DNA of 64,000 nucleotides from Pseudodesulfovibrio thermohalotolerans (lineage in GTDB: Bacteria > Desulfobacterota > Desulfovibrionia > Desulfovibrionales > Desulfovibrionaceae), in NCBI RefSeq assembly GCF_021353295.2, contig NZ_CP120635.1, positions 3,055,501-3,119,500 on the forward strand, written 5' to 3'. The notes under the pieces were generated by a model. That model saw only the letters and a program-made list of their open reading frames with translations, was not told the origin of the DNA and made no database searches. Of this stretch, positions 8,770 to 16,517 are shown one piece after another; positions within the stretch are counted from its first letter, which is position 1; each line of letters starts with the position of its first letter. The translations under genes were made by a program, and so were the position numbers.

Positions 8770-9531
8770 ATGACAACCAATTCAGCATTCACATTCGAAC
8801 ACGGCTATGACATCCGCTCCTACGAACCGCGCCCGGACGGCCGCGTGTCCGTCACCGCCATCTGCGACCAGCTCCAGGACATCGCTTCGCGCCATGCCGA
8901 CAAACTCGGCTTCGGCTACCACGACCTGGAGCAGAGCGGACATTTCTGGATTCTCGCCCGCCTCCACCTCATGATGGACAGACTCCCGGGGTTTGGAGAA
9001 CGGACCTCGATCCTGACCTGGCCTTCGGGCAAAGAACGGCTGGTGGCCCTGCGCGACTTCGTGATCTCCGACGGGAACGGGCAAATGGGGACGGCCACCA
9101 CATCCTGGGTTACGCTGAACACCCGAACCCACCGAGCTGATCCGCCCGACGCCGTTCTCCCTGAACGGAGCATTCCCGAGCGCGAACATGCCCTGGTCTT
9201 CCCGACCAAGGCCGTGACGCGGCTCAAAGACGGCGAACACACCGCGCAACTGACGGCCCGACGCTCGGACATGGACATCAACGGTCATGTCAACAACGTG
9301 AAGTATCTGGAATACTGCTTTGAATCCGTGCCCAAGGACTGGGTCAGGGAGAACCGCTGCCACGGGGTGGACATCCAGTTCCGCAGCGAATCCTTTCCCG
9401 GCGACGAATATATCTCGGCCTGTACCATGGACGCCCCCGACCAGGGCATGGACACCTTCCTGCACACCCTGACCAGAATTTCCGACAACAAGGAAATCGT
9501 GCGTATGCGCTCCTGGTGGAAACGTCCATGA
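8770..9531 (+). CDS. Acyl-ACP thioesterase, double hot-dog
   Basis: 253 aa from ATG 8770; a TTG nine bases upstream is closer to TAGGA but less likely. Two hot-dog halves: the N-terminal YDIRSYEPRPDGRVSVTAICDQLQDIASRHADKLG with WILARLHLMMDR and ILTWPSG, and the C-terminal ARRSDMDINGHVNNVKYLEYCFESVP. The D-N-H-N pattern in DMDINGHVNN is the catalytic region of plant FatA/FatB and bacterial relatives. It would release fatty acids from acyl carrier protein in the cytoplasm. The downstream GNAT overlaps its stop, so the two are co-translated. Confidence 0.9.
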   Translation: MTTNSAFTFEHGYDIRSYEPRPDGRVSVTAICDQLQDIASRHADKLGFGYHDLEQSGHFWILARLHLMMDRLPGFGERTSILTWPSGKERLVALRDFVISDGNGQMGTATTSWVTLNTRTHRADPPDAVLPERSIPEREHALVFPTKAVTRLKDGEHTAQLTARRSDMDINGHVNNVKYLEYCFESVPKDWVRENRCHGVDIQFRSESFPGDEYISACTMDAPDQGMDTFLHTLTRISDNKEIVRMRSWWKRP

Positions 9532-9959
9532 GCGCGTCCGTCTCGTTGCGCTTCGACACGGACGGCGTGGACTGGGAACGGGCGGCGGCAATTTTCGAAG
9601 AAGCCCCCCTGGGCGTCCGCGAACCCGACGTTCTTCGCCGAACCTTCGAGAACAGCGACCTGGTCTGCTTCGCCCGGGACGGGGAAACGCTGGTGGGCAT
9701 GGGACGCGCCTTGAGCGACGGCACGGTGCAATCGGTCATCTACGACCTGTGCATGACCCCGGAACACCAGGGCAAGGGGCTTGGAACGCGAATGATGGAA
9801 GCCATGCTCGAACGGCTGCGCACGCCCAACGTGGTCCTTTGGTCCGTGCCGGGCAAGGAACCGTTCTACGCCCGCCTCGGATTCAAGCCCATGCGCACCG
9901 CCATGGCCCGTTTCGAAAACCCCGAGCGGTCCGCATCGCAGGGGTACATCATTCTTTGA
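9528..9959 (+). CDS. GNAT-family N-acetyltransferase
   Basis: 143 aa; start codon overlaps the thioesterase TGA (ATGA). Acetyl-CoA motif A is clear: YDLCMTPEHQGKGLGTRMMEAML, with the QGKGLG loop; the C-terminus has the FYARLGFKP motif common in small GNATs. The N-terminal WERAAAIFEEAPLGVREPDVLRRTFENS may form the acceptor site. Acceptor unknown. The 3' end overlaps by 11 bp the convergent HD-domain gene. Confidence 0.83.
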   Translation: MSASVSLRFDTDGVDWERAAAIFEEAPLGVREPDVLRRTFENSDLVCFARDGETLVGMGRALSDGTVQSVIYDLCMTPEHQGKGLGTRMMEAMLERLRTPNVVLWSVPGKEPFYARLGFKPMRTAMARFENPERSASQGYIIL

Positions 9960-10944
9960 TCCGCTCGGCCATGATACCGGCCAGCAGAGCGGTCAGGTCC
10001 GAATCATAGCGTCTGCCGTCCTCAGCCAGCATCCGCACTGCCTCCGACATGTCGCGGGCCGAACGGTGCGGCCTGTCGCCTATGATGGCCGAGAACGAGT
10101 CCGCAATGGCGCAGAGCCTGCCTTCGGCGGAAATGTCCTTGTCGAACCGGCGGGCGGGATAGCCCGAGCCGTCCAGCCGCTCATGGTGCTGCTCAACGCA
10201 ATCCAGAATGACCTGATCGCGGACCTTTAGCCGCCTGAGCATGTTCAACCCCGCCTCGATATGCCGCTCAAGGGACTCGCGGTCACGCCGAACCAGATAC
10301 TGTTCCTTGTCACGGATGAATTTCGGAACCATGACCATGCCGAGGTCGTGCAGCAGCAGACCGAGGCTCAGACTGACGAGCCCGGCCTTTTCCACCTGGC
10401 CGCCGGTCTGACGAAGATGCAGGGCCAGGCCGATGAACATGGTGTTCACCGAATGGACGGACAGGTCGTATTCCCGCTCCAGGGTATGGGTCAGAAAATC
10501 CACCCGGCTCGGATCGATCCAGATGTATTCGGCCAGGATGCTCACGTCCGTGCGCAAGTCTTCGTAAGTGTCCTCCGTGGGCCGGTTCAGGAACTCGTCC
10601 ATGCGGTTGCGGAAGGCGATGAAGAATATCTCGGCCACCTCCAAAGGCAAAAAGCCCTCTTCCACAAGCAACAGGCCGAGTTCCCGGCTCAGGTGCTCGG
10701 CATAGACGCGATAGTCGTCCCGCAGGAGGTAGAGGCGTCCTTCCTCGGCGAAACGCGCCACCTCGTCCTGTCCCTCCCGGGAGAGCCGTTCCCCGGCCCG
10801 AAGGTAAGGCCCGGTGCGGGCCACATCCGGATCATAGAAGTAAAGGTCCACCGGCGGCCTGAACTTGGGAAAACTCGCCAGAATATTCGGGCTGATCTGA
10901 AGATAAGTCTCGGACAGGGAGGCTGAGTCGGTGTTGTCTGCCAT
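9949..10944 (-). CDS. HD-GYP-like phosphohydrolase, degenerate at one ligand
   Basis: 331 aa from the ATG with AAGGTG five bases upstream; an ATG 42 bp further up is possible. The N-terminal 160 residues (FPKFRPPVDLYFYDPDVARTGPYLRAGERLS) resemble the unnamed domain before HD-GYP in c-di-GMP phosphodiesterases. The HD-GYP core follows: HSVNTMF, LLHDLGMVMVPK, ERHIEAGLNML, CVEQHHERLDGSGYP and ADSFSAIIGDRPHR. The GYP-loop is intact, but the Lys of the usual HDxGK is Met. HD-GYP proteins hydrolyse cyclic di-GMP; activity here needs testing. No receiver or membrane domain is fused. Single gene, convergent with the GNAT. Confidence 0.8.
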   Translation of the reverse strand: MADNTDSASLSETYLQISPNILASFPKFRPPVDLYFYDPDVARTGPYLRAGERLSREGQDEVARFAEEGRLYLLRDDYRVYAEHLSRELGLLLVEEGFLPLEVAEIFFIAFRNRMDEFLNRPTEDTYEDLRTDVSILAEYIWIDPSRVDFLTHTLEREYDLSVHSVNTMFIGLALHLRQTGGQVEKAGLVSLSLGLLLHDLGMVMVPKFIRDKEQYLVRRDRESLERHIEAGLNMLRRLKVRDQVILDCVEQHHERLDGSGYPARRFDKDISAEGRLCAIADSFSAIIGDRPHRSARDMSEAVRMLAEDGRRYDSDLTALLAGIMAERIKE

Positions 10945-11062
10945 TCGTTCACCTTGGTTTGTTCCGCCATGAACCAGACCCATACCCGGATTTTCCCTTG
11001 TTTTGAAGAGCAGGAGAATACAGCGGCCCCGAAAATGCGTTTGAAACGGATAAGCCAAAAAA

Positions 11063-11092
11063 AAGGCGGTCCCCGAACATCGGGGACCGCCT
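11063..11092 (-). terminator. Rho-independent terminator of the ECF operon
   Basis: On the minus strand AGGCGGTCCCCG, a 4-nt loop and CGGGGACCGCCT are followed by eight T residues. It lies 25 bp after the stop of the 11117-12037 gene, so it ends that operon. Confidence 0.9.
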
Positions 11093-11116
11093 GGTCTAAA
11101 GCCGTTTGGGAAAAGA

Positions 11117-12037
11117 CTAGTGGCCCTTGCCCTTGCCGTTGCCGCCGGCATTGGAATTGCCCTTGCCCTTGCCCTTGCCGTTGCCGCCTGCGTTGGAGTT
11201 GCCCGAATTGCCGCGGCCCGAGGAATCCTTGCCCTTGGAGGAGTTGGAGTTCACGGCTCCGGACTTGGCCTTGTCCGAAGCGCGGCTCAGCCCCACGGCC
11301 TTGGAGCCCTTGCCCCCGCTCACGCCGGGGGTGCGGGACACGCCGGACTTGATATTGCGGCCGGTGGCGTTGCCGGGCTGGGCGGCCTTGGCGACCATGG
11401 ACCGGCCATGCTCGCGATTGTTGGCCCGGGCCTGGGTCTTGTTCTGCTGCTTCATGTGCCCGAGACCGAGAGTGCTCGGATGCACACCCAGTTCCTGGGC
11501 GATCACACCCCAGCCCATGTCCTGGGCCCGCATGGACGCGATGGATTCAACAGACACGGACGCCGCTTCGGAGATGGCCTGCTCGGCGTTCTCCTGGGCC
11601 TTCTGGAGGCCGGCCATGGCCGCGTCAAGTGCGGCCTGAGCCTGGGCCTCGGCTTCCGCATCCTCGGCCTGGCGGGCCGCTTCAACGGCGGCTGCGGCCG
11701 TATCCACGGCGGCCTGCGCCTCGGTCACGCCCTGCTCTGCTTCGGCAACGTTCCGGGCCGAGACTTCGGCCACGGCTGCGGCAAGGGCTTCAGCCTTGGC
11801 GGCCTGGGCCGGATTGGCAAAGGACGGGGCCTCGGCCTCATCGTCGCCCGTATCGCCGGTATCGCCGGTATCACCTGTATCGCCGGTGTCAGCGGTATCG
11901 CCGGTGTCGCCGGTCACCTGGGAACCGGCGTCCGAAGCCGAATCATCCGTCTGCGCCATGACGCGGGGAGCCCCAACCGCAAGGGCGAGGACCAAAATAA
12001 GGAGCAACAAACCGAATTTATTCTTCATCATGGACAT
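11117..12037 (-). CDS. Secreted low-complexity protein with TGD repeats
   Basis: 306 aa from an ATG with GGAG nine bases upstream; a TTG 15 bp earlier extends the frame but removes the ribosome site. Signal peptide MSMMKNKFGLLLLILVLALAVGAPRVMAQ. Then a Thr-Gly-Asp tandem repeat of about 25 residues, an Ala/Glu-rich helical part (AAKAEALAAAVAEVSARN...), a small conserved-looking patch (MRAQDMGWGVIAQELGVHPST) and a Gly/Asn/Lys tail with two copies of GNSNAGGNGKGKGK. Exported, function unknown. It is 19 bp behind the TPR lipoprotein and ends the operon. Repeats at DNA level are codon repeats, so length may vary between strains. Confidence 0.8.
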   Translation of the reverse strand: MSMMKNKFGLLLLILVLALAVGAPRVMAQTDDSASDAGSQVTGDTGDTADTGDTGDTGDTGDTGDDEAEAPSFANPAQAAKAEALAAAVAEVSARNVAEAEQGVTEAQAAVDTAAAAVEAARQAEDAEAEAQAQAALDAAMAGLQKAQENAEQAISEAASVSVESIASMRAQDMGWGVIAQELGVHPSTLGLGHMKQQNKTQARANNREHGRSMVAKAAQPGNATGRNIKSGVSRTPGVSGGKGSKAVGLSRASDKAKSGAVNSNSSKGKDSSGRGNSGNSNAGGNGKGKGKGNSNAGGNGKGKGH

Positions 12038-12056
12038 ATGCTTATTCTCCAATTGC

Positions 12057-13013
12057 TTATCGAACCTCGGTAATGAAGTTCACCGCCTGGTCCAGGGCGA
12101 ACACGCTACCGCCCACTTCGACCTTTTCAGCCGTTCCGAACCAGCTCAACGGAAGCCTTGCCCGGCCTATGTCCGGGTTGCTGTTGAGCATGTAGTCGCG
12201 CAGGGCTGCGGCGCGGGCCTTCGCCAGAGAGGCATTGCCCTTCACGTAGGCGACTATGTGCACCGCCAAGTCCCTGTTGGCCTTCATCATCGCGCCGAGC
12301 ACCGCCAGCGAAGCCCTGCCGTCGGCATCCGGGACGCTGGTTCCGGGCTTGAACGTCATGCTTTTCAACGTGACGTTCCGCTGCCCGATTATGTGATTGC
12401 GGTAGGAGAAGTCCCCTTGCAGATTGAGTTGTTCCGTGGCCGTCATGGCCATGCTCCCGTCGGGATAATACTCAAGGAACTGCTTCCATGCCGCAATCTC
12501 GCCGCTCTTCCTGTCAAGTTCCCCAAGGACCCGCGCCCTGTTGTACAGCGCTTCCGGATTGTACGGGTCCAATCCGAGGACCACGTCGTATTCCTTGAGG
12601 GCCTGCGCCCACTGTCCCCGGTCCACGAAGCCGTGCCCCAGGTAGAGGTGGGCGGAAATATGATTCGGGTCGAGGCTCACTGCCTTTTCGTAGGCGGCCC
12701 TTTCCCGGTCGAAATCCATCAAGGCCCAGTAGGCCACCCCGGTCCAGAAGACATAATCCGCGTTGCCCGGGGCGAGTTCAGCGGCCTTCTCCAGATAGGA
12801 AAGACCTTTCTCGGGCTCGTTCAAAGCCAGGTAGTAACGGCCCGTGTAATAGGCCGAATCGGCGTCATCGGGGTTCTCCTTGAACCGCTCGCCCATGACC
12901 CTGATTCCTTCCTTGTACTTTTCCTGCTGCAAATAATACGGCCCCACCACCTTGGCGCATCCGGCGGCGGCCAGAACGGATGCGACAAGCAGCATCGCGA
13001 TAAACTTCTTCAC
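12057..13013 (-). CDS. TPR lipoprotein with OmpA-like C-terminal part
   Basis: 318 aa. Lipobox LAAAGC gives a lipidated Cys around residue 19. About five TPR units follow (for example PDDADSAYYTGRYYLALNEPEKGLSYLE, PNHISAHLYLGHGFVDRGQWAQALKEYD). The C-terminal third (MTFKPGTSVPDADGRASLAVLGAMMKANRDLAVHIVAYV, then ARAAALRDYML) resembles an OmpA-type peptidoglycan-binding fold, though I do not see every expected residue. Likely an envelope scaffold. It lies 90 bp behind an exported protein gene and 19 bp before the TGD-repeat gene, and probably belongs to the ECF-led set. Confidence 0.8.
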   Translation of the reverse strand: MKKFIAMLLVASVLAAAGCAKVVGPYYLQQEKYKEGIRVMGERFKENPDDADSAYYTGRYYLALNEPEKGLSYLEKAAELAPGNADYVFWTGVAYWALMDFDRERAAYEKAVSLDPNHISAHLYLGHGFVDRGQWAQALKEYDVVLGLDPYNPEALYNRARVLGELDRKSGEIAAWKQFLEYYPDGSMAMTATEQLNLQGDFSYRNHIIGQRNVTLKSMTFKPGTSVPDADGRASLAVLGAMMKANRDLAVHIVAYVKGNASLAKARAAALRDYMLNSNPDIGRARLPLSWFGTAEKVEVGGSVFALDQAVNFITEVR

Positions 13014-13104
13014 TCAAAGGCTCCCATGGGTTTCCGGGTCTCTCGACCCCTCAAATGGATATACAGTCGATATGACCGCGAGGTCACATACAAATCGAGA
13101 AATA

Positions 13105-13881
13105 TTAATCGGAACCGGCTCCCCCGGTCAGGCTGCGGCCGGTGATGCCAAGCCGGGCGTAGAGATCGCCCAGGGAGCCACGGTCGGACAGGACGATGAC
13201 GGCGTGAGACGCGACGTGCTTGTCCTTGATGCCCCGCTCCCGGGCGAGAAGCACGAGGCGGATGAGGTAATTCCACTCCGGGGTCAGGGAATCCGAGGCG
13301 AATCCGGCCTCAAGCATGGTCCGGGTCAGGTCGTAATCGAACCGGACCTGACCGAGCAGGGAGACCATCTCGGCCCCGACCAGGAAGGGGATGCGACGCT
13401 GCACGGAGACGCCCCCGAACTCGGCGGCGTAGGCCTCGACATCCTCGCGCGGCACCCCCTTGCTCACTCCTTCGGCCAGGGCCTCCAGAGCGTGGATGTC
13501 CACCTTTTCCCTTGGCTCGGGCAGGAGATTGCGAACAAAGACATAGTCCTCGACCTTCTCCTGAAGCGCATGGGCGATAACCTGGGGCCGGACGTGTTTG
13601 GACAGGCCCTCTTCCAGCTTGTCCTCGAAAGGAGCCAGGGGAAGCTCCAGGCCGCAGGCCTCGACGAGCGGCAGGAGCAGGTCGGCCCCGTGAGCCCCGT
13701 CGATCTCGCCGGAGTCCACGGCGGCGTGAACGCGATCGACCGTTTCGGAATGAACGCCGCATTGGAGCGCGCGTTCCGACACGAAGGCGAGTTCATCCCC
13801 GGCCCCCGCCGGGCGTGCTGGGAAGGCCAGGCACAGCGCCAGCAGGAGAGCCAGGGTACGGAGGCTATAACGCTTGTTCAT
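13105..13881 (-). CDS. Exported helical protein of unknown function
   Basis: 258 aa with a clear signal peptide (NKRYSLRTLALLLALCLAFPARPAGAG). The mature part is mostly helical with repeated acidic/leucine patches (DLLLPLVEACGLELPLAPFEDKLEEGL, HVRPQVIAHALQEKVEDYVFVRNLL). No recognised domain. Its start overlaps by 17 bp the end of the CBM48 anti-sigma-like gene, so it is in the same transcript as the ECF sigma factor. A periplasmic role in the same response is likely; nothing more can be said. Confidence 0.75.
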   Translation of the reverse strand: MNKRYSLRTLALLLALCLAFPARPAGAGDELAFVSERALQCGVHSETVDRVHAAVDSGEIDGAHGADLLLPLVEACGLELPLAPFEDKLEEGLSKHVRPQVIAHALQEKVEDYVFVRNLLPEPREKVDIHALEALAEGVSKGVPREDVEAYAAEFGGVSVQRRIPFLVGAEMVSLLGQVRFDYDLTRTMLEAGFASDSLTPEWNYLIRLVLLARERGIKDKHVASHAVIVLSDRGSLGDLYARLGITGRSLTGGAGSD

Positions 13882-14437
13882 TTGTTCCGTTCACAAAGAC
13901 TATCGAATTTCTGTGGCCGAACCCGTCGTCGCTGGTCATGGGGGCGTTGGGATCGGGCACAAACTGGGTTCCGTTCACCAGGAAGAGATATTCGTGATCG
14001 CCCGGCGGAAGCTGGGCTTCGAGTATCCAGGCTTTGGCTTTCGGACTGTACCACATTACCGAACGCTCCGCCCGCCAGTGGTTGAAGGACCCGACGACCG
14101 AGACGTTGCGGGCGTGCATCCCCGCATCGTGCAGCACGAAACGGACGGAGGCAAGCTCGGGCGCGCCCTTTTCCACGGGTTCGCGGACGGCCACGAACCC
14201 GAGCGCCAGCAGGGCGACGGCCAGGGTCATGGCCGGAATGGCCGTGACGGGCCGAACGGTCACCACCCAGGGCCGCAGGAACCACATCCGCAGCCGTATC
14301 CACAGGGACGGCCGCTTGGGATGCAGCCGGCCCATGATCCGGCAGGTCAGGTCAGCCGGAGGGTCGACCTCGGGCCCGTTCTGCACGGCGTTGATGATAA
14401 CGTCTTCCATATGGGTTTTATTGCGTTTTTCAGTCAT
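13865..14437 (-). CDS. Membrane anti-sigma-like protein with CBM48 domain
   Basis: 190 aa. N-terminal 45 cytoplasmic residues (MEDVIINAVQNGPEVDPPADLTCRIMGRL) look like a short anti-sigma segment. One TM span (TAIPAMTLAVALLALGFVAV) follows, then a periplasmic carbohydrate-binding-48/AMPK-glycogen-binding fold: VSVVGSFNHW, WILEAQLPPGDHEYLFLVNG and PDPNAPMTSDDGFGHRNSIV. Its start overlaps the ECF sigma stop by eight bases, the typical spot for the cognate anti-sigma factor. The CBM48 part could sense a glycan in the periplasm; that is inference from fold and topology. Confidence 0.82.
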   Translation of the reverse strand: MTEKRNKTHMEDVIINAVQNGPEVDPPADLTCRIMGRLHPKRPSLWIRLRMWFLRPWVVTVRPVTAIPAMTLAVALLALGFVAVREPVEKGAPELASVRFVLHDAGMHARNVSVVGSFNHWRAERSVMWYSPKAKAWILEAQLPPGDHEYLFLVNGTQFVPDPNAPMTSDDGFGHRNSIVFVNGTNEQAL

Positions 14438-14987
14438 TGGTTCCCCCGTCGAATTGCTGCCGGACCATGTCCAGCCCTCTGCTCAGGCGCATTTTCGCCG
14501 CGCTGATTCCGATCCCCAGCGTCTCCGCGATCTCCTGCATGGAGAAATCGTGTCGATACCTGAGAATCAACGCCTCGCGATATTTCGAATCGAGATCCAT
14601 CACGGCCGCGAAAGCCTTGGCCCCGTCGATCCGGTCGTTAACGGCCTTGGGCTCGTCCAGCCTGTCCTGTTCGCGAACAAGAACCGCCGCGTCCTCGACG
14701 AACACATGCCTGTCCCGGCCCTCCCGTCGGCCCCAATCCCGGGCCACGTTCAACGCCAGCGTGTACAGCCATGGGAAAAACCGTCTGCGCTGGTTGAACG
14801 AGGCCAACCTTTCATAGGCCCTGACAAAAGCGTCCTGGGCGAGATCGGCGGCAATGTCCTCGTCGCCTGTCATGCGAAGCATAAGGTTATACACGGGCCG
14901 CTGATACTCTCGTACCAGCACGCCATACGCCTGGACGTCGCCCAGCAGTATTTTTCGTATTATTTCCGCTTCGCGTTTGTCTTTCAT
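14430..14987 (-). CDS. ECF-type RNA polymerase sigma factor
   Basis: 185 aa if started at MKDKREAEIIRKILLGD; in-frame GTG/ATG starts up to 45 bp upstream exist. Region 2 is clear (YGVLVREYQRPVYNLMLRMTGDEDIAADLAQDAFVRAYERLASF, RRRFFPWLYTLALNVARDWGRR) and region 4 too (LDSKYREALILRYRHDFSMQEIAETLGIGISAAKMRLSRGL). It would direct polymerase to promoters of this operon and perhaps others. Followed by an overlapping membrane partner, then exported proteins. Divergent from the nitroreductase gene with about 140 bp between them. Confidence 0.92.
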   Translation of the reverse strand: MKDKREAEIIRKILLGDVQAYGVLVREYQRPVYNLMLRMTGDEDIAADLAQDAFVRAYERLASFNQRRRFFPWLYTLALNVARDWGRREGRDRHVFVEDAAVLVREQDRLDEPKAVNDRIDGAKAFAAVMDLDSKYREALILRYRHDFSMQEIAETLGIGISAAKMRLSRGLDMVRQQFDGGTND

Positions 14988-15130
14988 TTCCTTTCCGGCG
15001 AGTCCCCCGAGGAGGCCGCAACTCATCTGCACCTACCTATACGCTCCCACAGCGGTTTAGGTCACACCCTCTTGCCCGGAGTTTTGTACTAGGCTAAAAC
15101 TCTACACGAAGACCAAAGGAGAAAACAACC

Positions 15131-15652
15131 GTGCACTTACATGAGACTCCGGTGCTTGAAGCAATCCGGGAACGCCGCTCCATCCGCCGGTTCACGAACG
15201 AACCCGTGACCCGGGAGGAACTCGCCGCCATCCTGGAAGCGGGCCGATGGGCCCCCAGCGGCCTGAACAACCAGCCCTGGCGGTTCCTGGTGATCGCCCG
15301 CGATGATCCGCGCCGCGAGAAGCTGGCCGGATGCACCAAGTACGCGCGCATCGTCCGCGCCTCGGCCGCCTGTGTATGCGTATTCCTCGAAAAGGCGTCC
15401 ATGTACAGCGAGATGAAGGACCACCAGGGAGCTGGCGCATGTATCCAGAACATGCTTCTCGCCGCTCACGCCCTGGGACTCGGCGCGGTCTGGCTCGGCC
15501 AGATCGTCAACGACCAGCCCGCGGCCCTGTCGGCCCTGGGACTTTCCGAATCCGAATTCGAACTCCAGGCAGTTATCGCCCTGGGACACCCGGACCAAAA
15601 GGGCGATTCCACCCGCAAACCTCTCTCCGAACTGATGTTGGAGGATTATTAA
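15131..15652 (+). CDS. Nitroreductase-family FMN oxidoreductase
   Basis: 173 aa from a GTG with AAGGAG nine bases upstream. Family signature RRSIRRFTNEPVTREELAAILEAGRWAPSGLNNQPWRFLV binds FMN with the RRS and APS/NxQPW residues; C-terminal half has AGACIQNMLLAAHALGLGAVWLG and VIALGHPDQ. Likely a dimeric NAD(P)H-dependent flavoenzyme. It leads a tight plus-strand cluster: its TAA meets the ATG of an MBL hydrolase, then comes the selenoprotein and a flavodoxin-like reductase, so a redox-themed operon. Confidence 0.9.
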   Translation: MHLHETPVLEAIRERRSIRRFTNEPVTREELAAILEAGRWAPSGLNNQPWRFLVIARDDPRREKLAGCTKYARIVRASAACVCVFLEKASMYSEMKDHQGAGACIQNMLLAAHALGLGAVWLGQIVNDQPAALSALGLSESEFELQAVIALGHPDQKGDSTRKPLSELMLEDY

Positions 15653-16272
15653 TGAATATAACCACCATCCCCCTGGGGCCCCTGCAGACCAACTGCTACA
15701 TTCTGGCCAACGGCAAGGAAGCCCTGGTCGTGGACCCCGGCGGCGACCCCGCGCCCGTGCTTGAATACCTTGAGAACGAAGGGCTGACCCTGACCGTCAT
15801 CCTGAACACCCATCTGCATTTCGACCATACCGCCGGCAACAAGGCGCTCTCCGACGCCACGGGCGCGCCCATCATGGCCAACGACGCGGACGGCTACCTC
15901 ATGGACACCTGGCTGGGCAAAGGCGGAGACATGGGCCTGCCGCCCATCGCCCCCTACAAATGGCAAAACCTCGAACAGGGCGAAACCGCCTTTGCCGGGG
16001 CGGCCTGCCGCGTCCTCCATACGCCGGGCCATTCACCGGGCAGCCTGACCTTCCATTTCCCGGACGCCGGGACCGCCTTCGTGGGCGACCTGATCTTCTA
16101 CCGCTCCATCGGGCGCACCGACTTTCCGGGCGGCGACATCGAGGCGCTCAAGCGGTCTGTCAACGAACACATATTCACCATGCCGCCCGAAACCCGGCTG
16201 CTTTCCGGCCACGGCCCGGAAACTTCGGTCGGAGACGAGCGCAACCACAATCCGTTTTTCGGGGGATTCTGA
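15652..16272 (+). CDS. Metallo-beta-lactamase-fold hydrolase (glyoxalase II-like)
   Basis: 206 aa; ATG shares bases with the upstream stop (TAATGA). The metal-binding motif is THLHFDHTAGN, with further ligands in HTPGHSPGS, FVGDLIFYRSIGRTD and LLSGHGPET. Short form of the glyoxalase II-like group, without the long C-terminal helical domain. Probably a thiolester hydrolase in the cytoplasm. Two bases separate its TGA from the ATG of the selenoprotein gene, which indicates translational coupling. Confidence 0.92.
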   Translation: MNITTIPLGPLQTNCYILANGKEALVVDPGGDPAPVLEYLENEGLTLTVILNTHLHFDHTAGNKALSDATGAPIMANDADGYLMDTWLGKGGDMGLPPIAPYKWQNLEQGETAFAGAACRVLHTPGHSPGSLTFHFPDAGTAFVGDLIFYRSIGRTDFPGGDIEALKRSVNEHIFTMPPETRLLSGHGPETSVGDERNHNPFFGGF

Positions 16273-16274
16273 CA

Positions 16275-16517
16275 ATGAGCGAACCCGTTAGCATCGACAT
16301 TCGCGACAAGTGTTGAGGGGTGGGACTGGAGGTAGGTTGGTACCTCCGTTTCGCCCGCGCCGACAGGATTGAAGCCCTGGTCTCCCTCAAGGGAGTCGCC
16401 CAGGTGCGCCACGAGGAGCACGTGTTCCCGGACTGGACCTTCGAGATCGAAGAATTCGAGGACCACGCCAGGGCGGTCATGACCAGGAAGAAACCAGTAT
16501 ACGACAAGGAGCCGTAA
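16275..16517 (+). CDS. Putative small selenoprotein, in-frame UGA as Sec (80 aa)
   Basis: Reading from ATG 16275 gives MSEPVSIDIRDKC, then TGA (16314-16316), then 66 more sense codons in the same frame to TAA. The product would be 80 aa with a Cys13-Sec14 pair. The TGA is followed by a SECIS-like hairpin (16328-16347). The ATG lies two bases after the MBL stop and the TAA abuts the ATG of the next gene at 16518, so only readthrough makes the spacing fit the operon. Downstream codons look like normal coding: GWYLRFARADRIEALVSLKG, VRHEEHVFPDWTFEIEEF. A tRNA-Sec gene occurs at 54221. I do not recognise the family. Neighbours (nitroreductase, flavodoxin-like) suggest a redox role. If the readthrough were wrong, a 13-aa peptide plus a separate 65-aa frame from GTG 16320 would remain. 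Confidence 0.8.
16317..16347 (+). promoter_or_regulatory. Bacterial SECIS-like hairpin
   Basis: GGAGGTA (16328-16334), loop GGTTGG (16335-16340) and TACCTCC (16341-16347) make a perfect 7-bp stem. The loop begins 18 nt after the TGA, within the range known for bacterial SECIS elements, and begins with G residues as SelB recognition needs. This recodes the TGA at 16314 as selenocysteine. Confidence 0.78.

Noticed and set aside
11850-11930. Short-period repeats resembling a CRISPR or minisatellite
   Set aside because: Period of nine bases encodes Thr-Gly-Asp in a secreted protein; no spacers, no cas genes.
16320-16517. Separate 65-aa gene starting at GTG 16320
   Set aside because: The start lies just after the TGA, with only GGGG/TGA before it, and leaves a 13-aa orphan peptide; the selenoprotein reading explains spacing and hairpin better.
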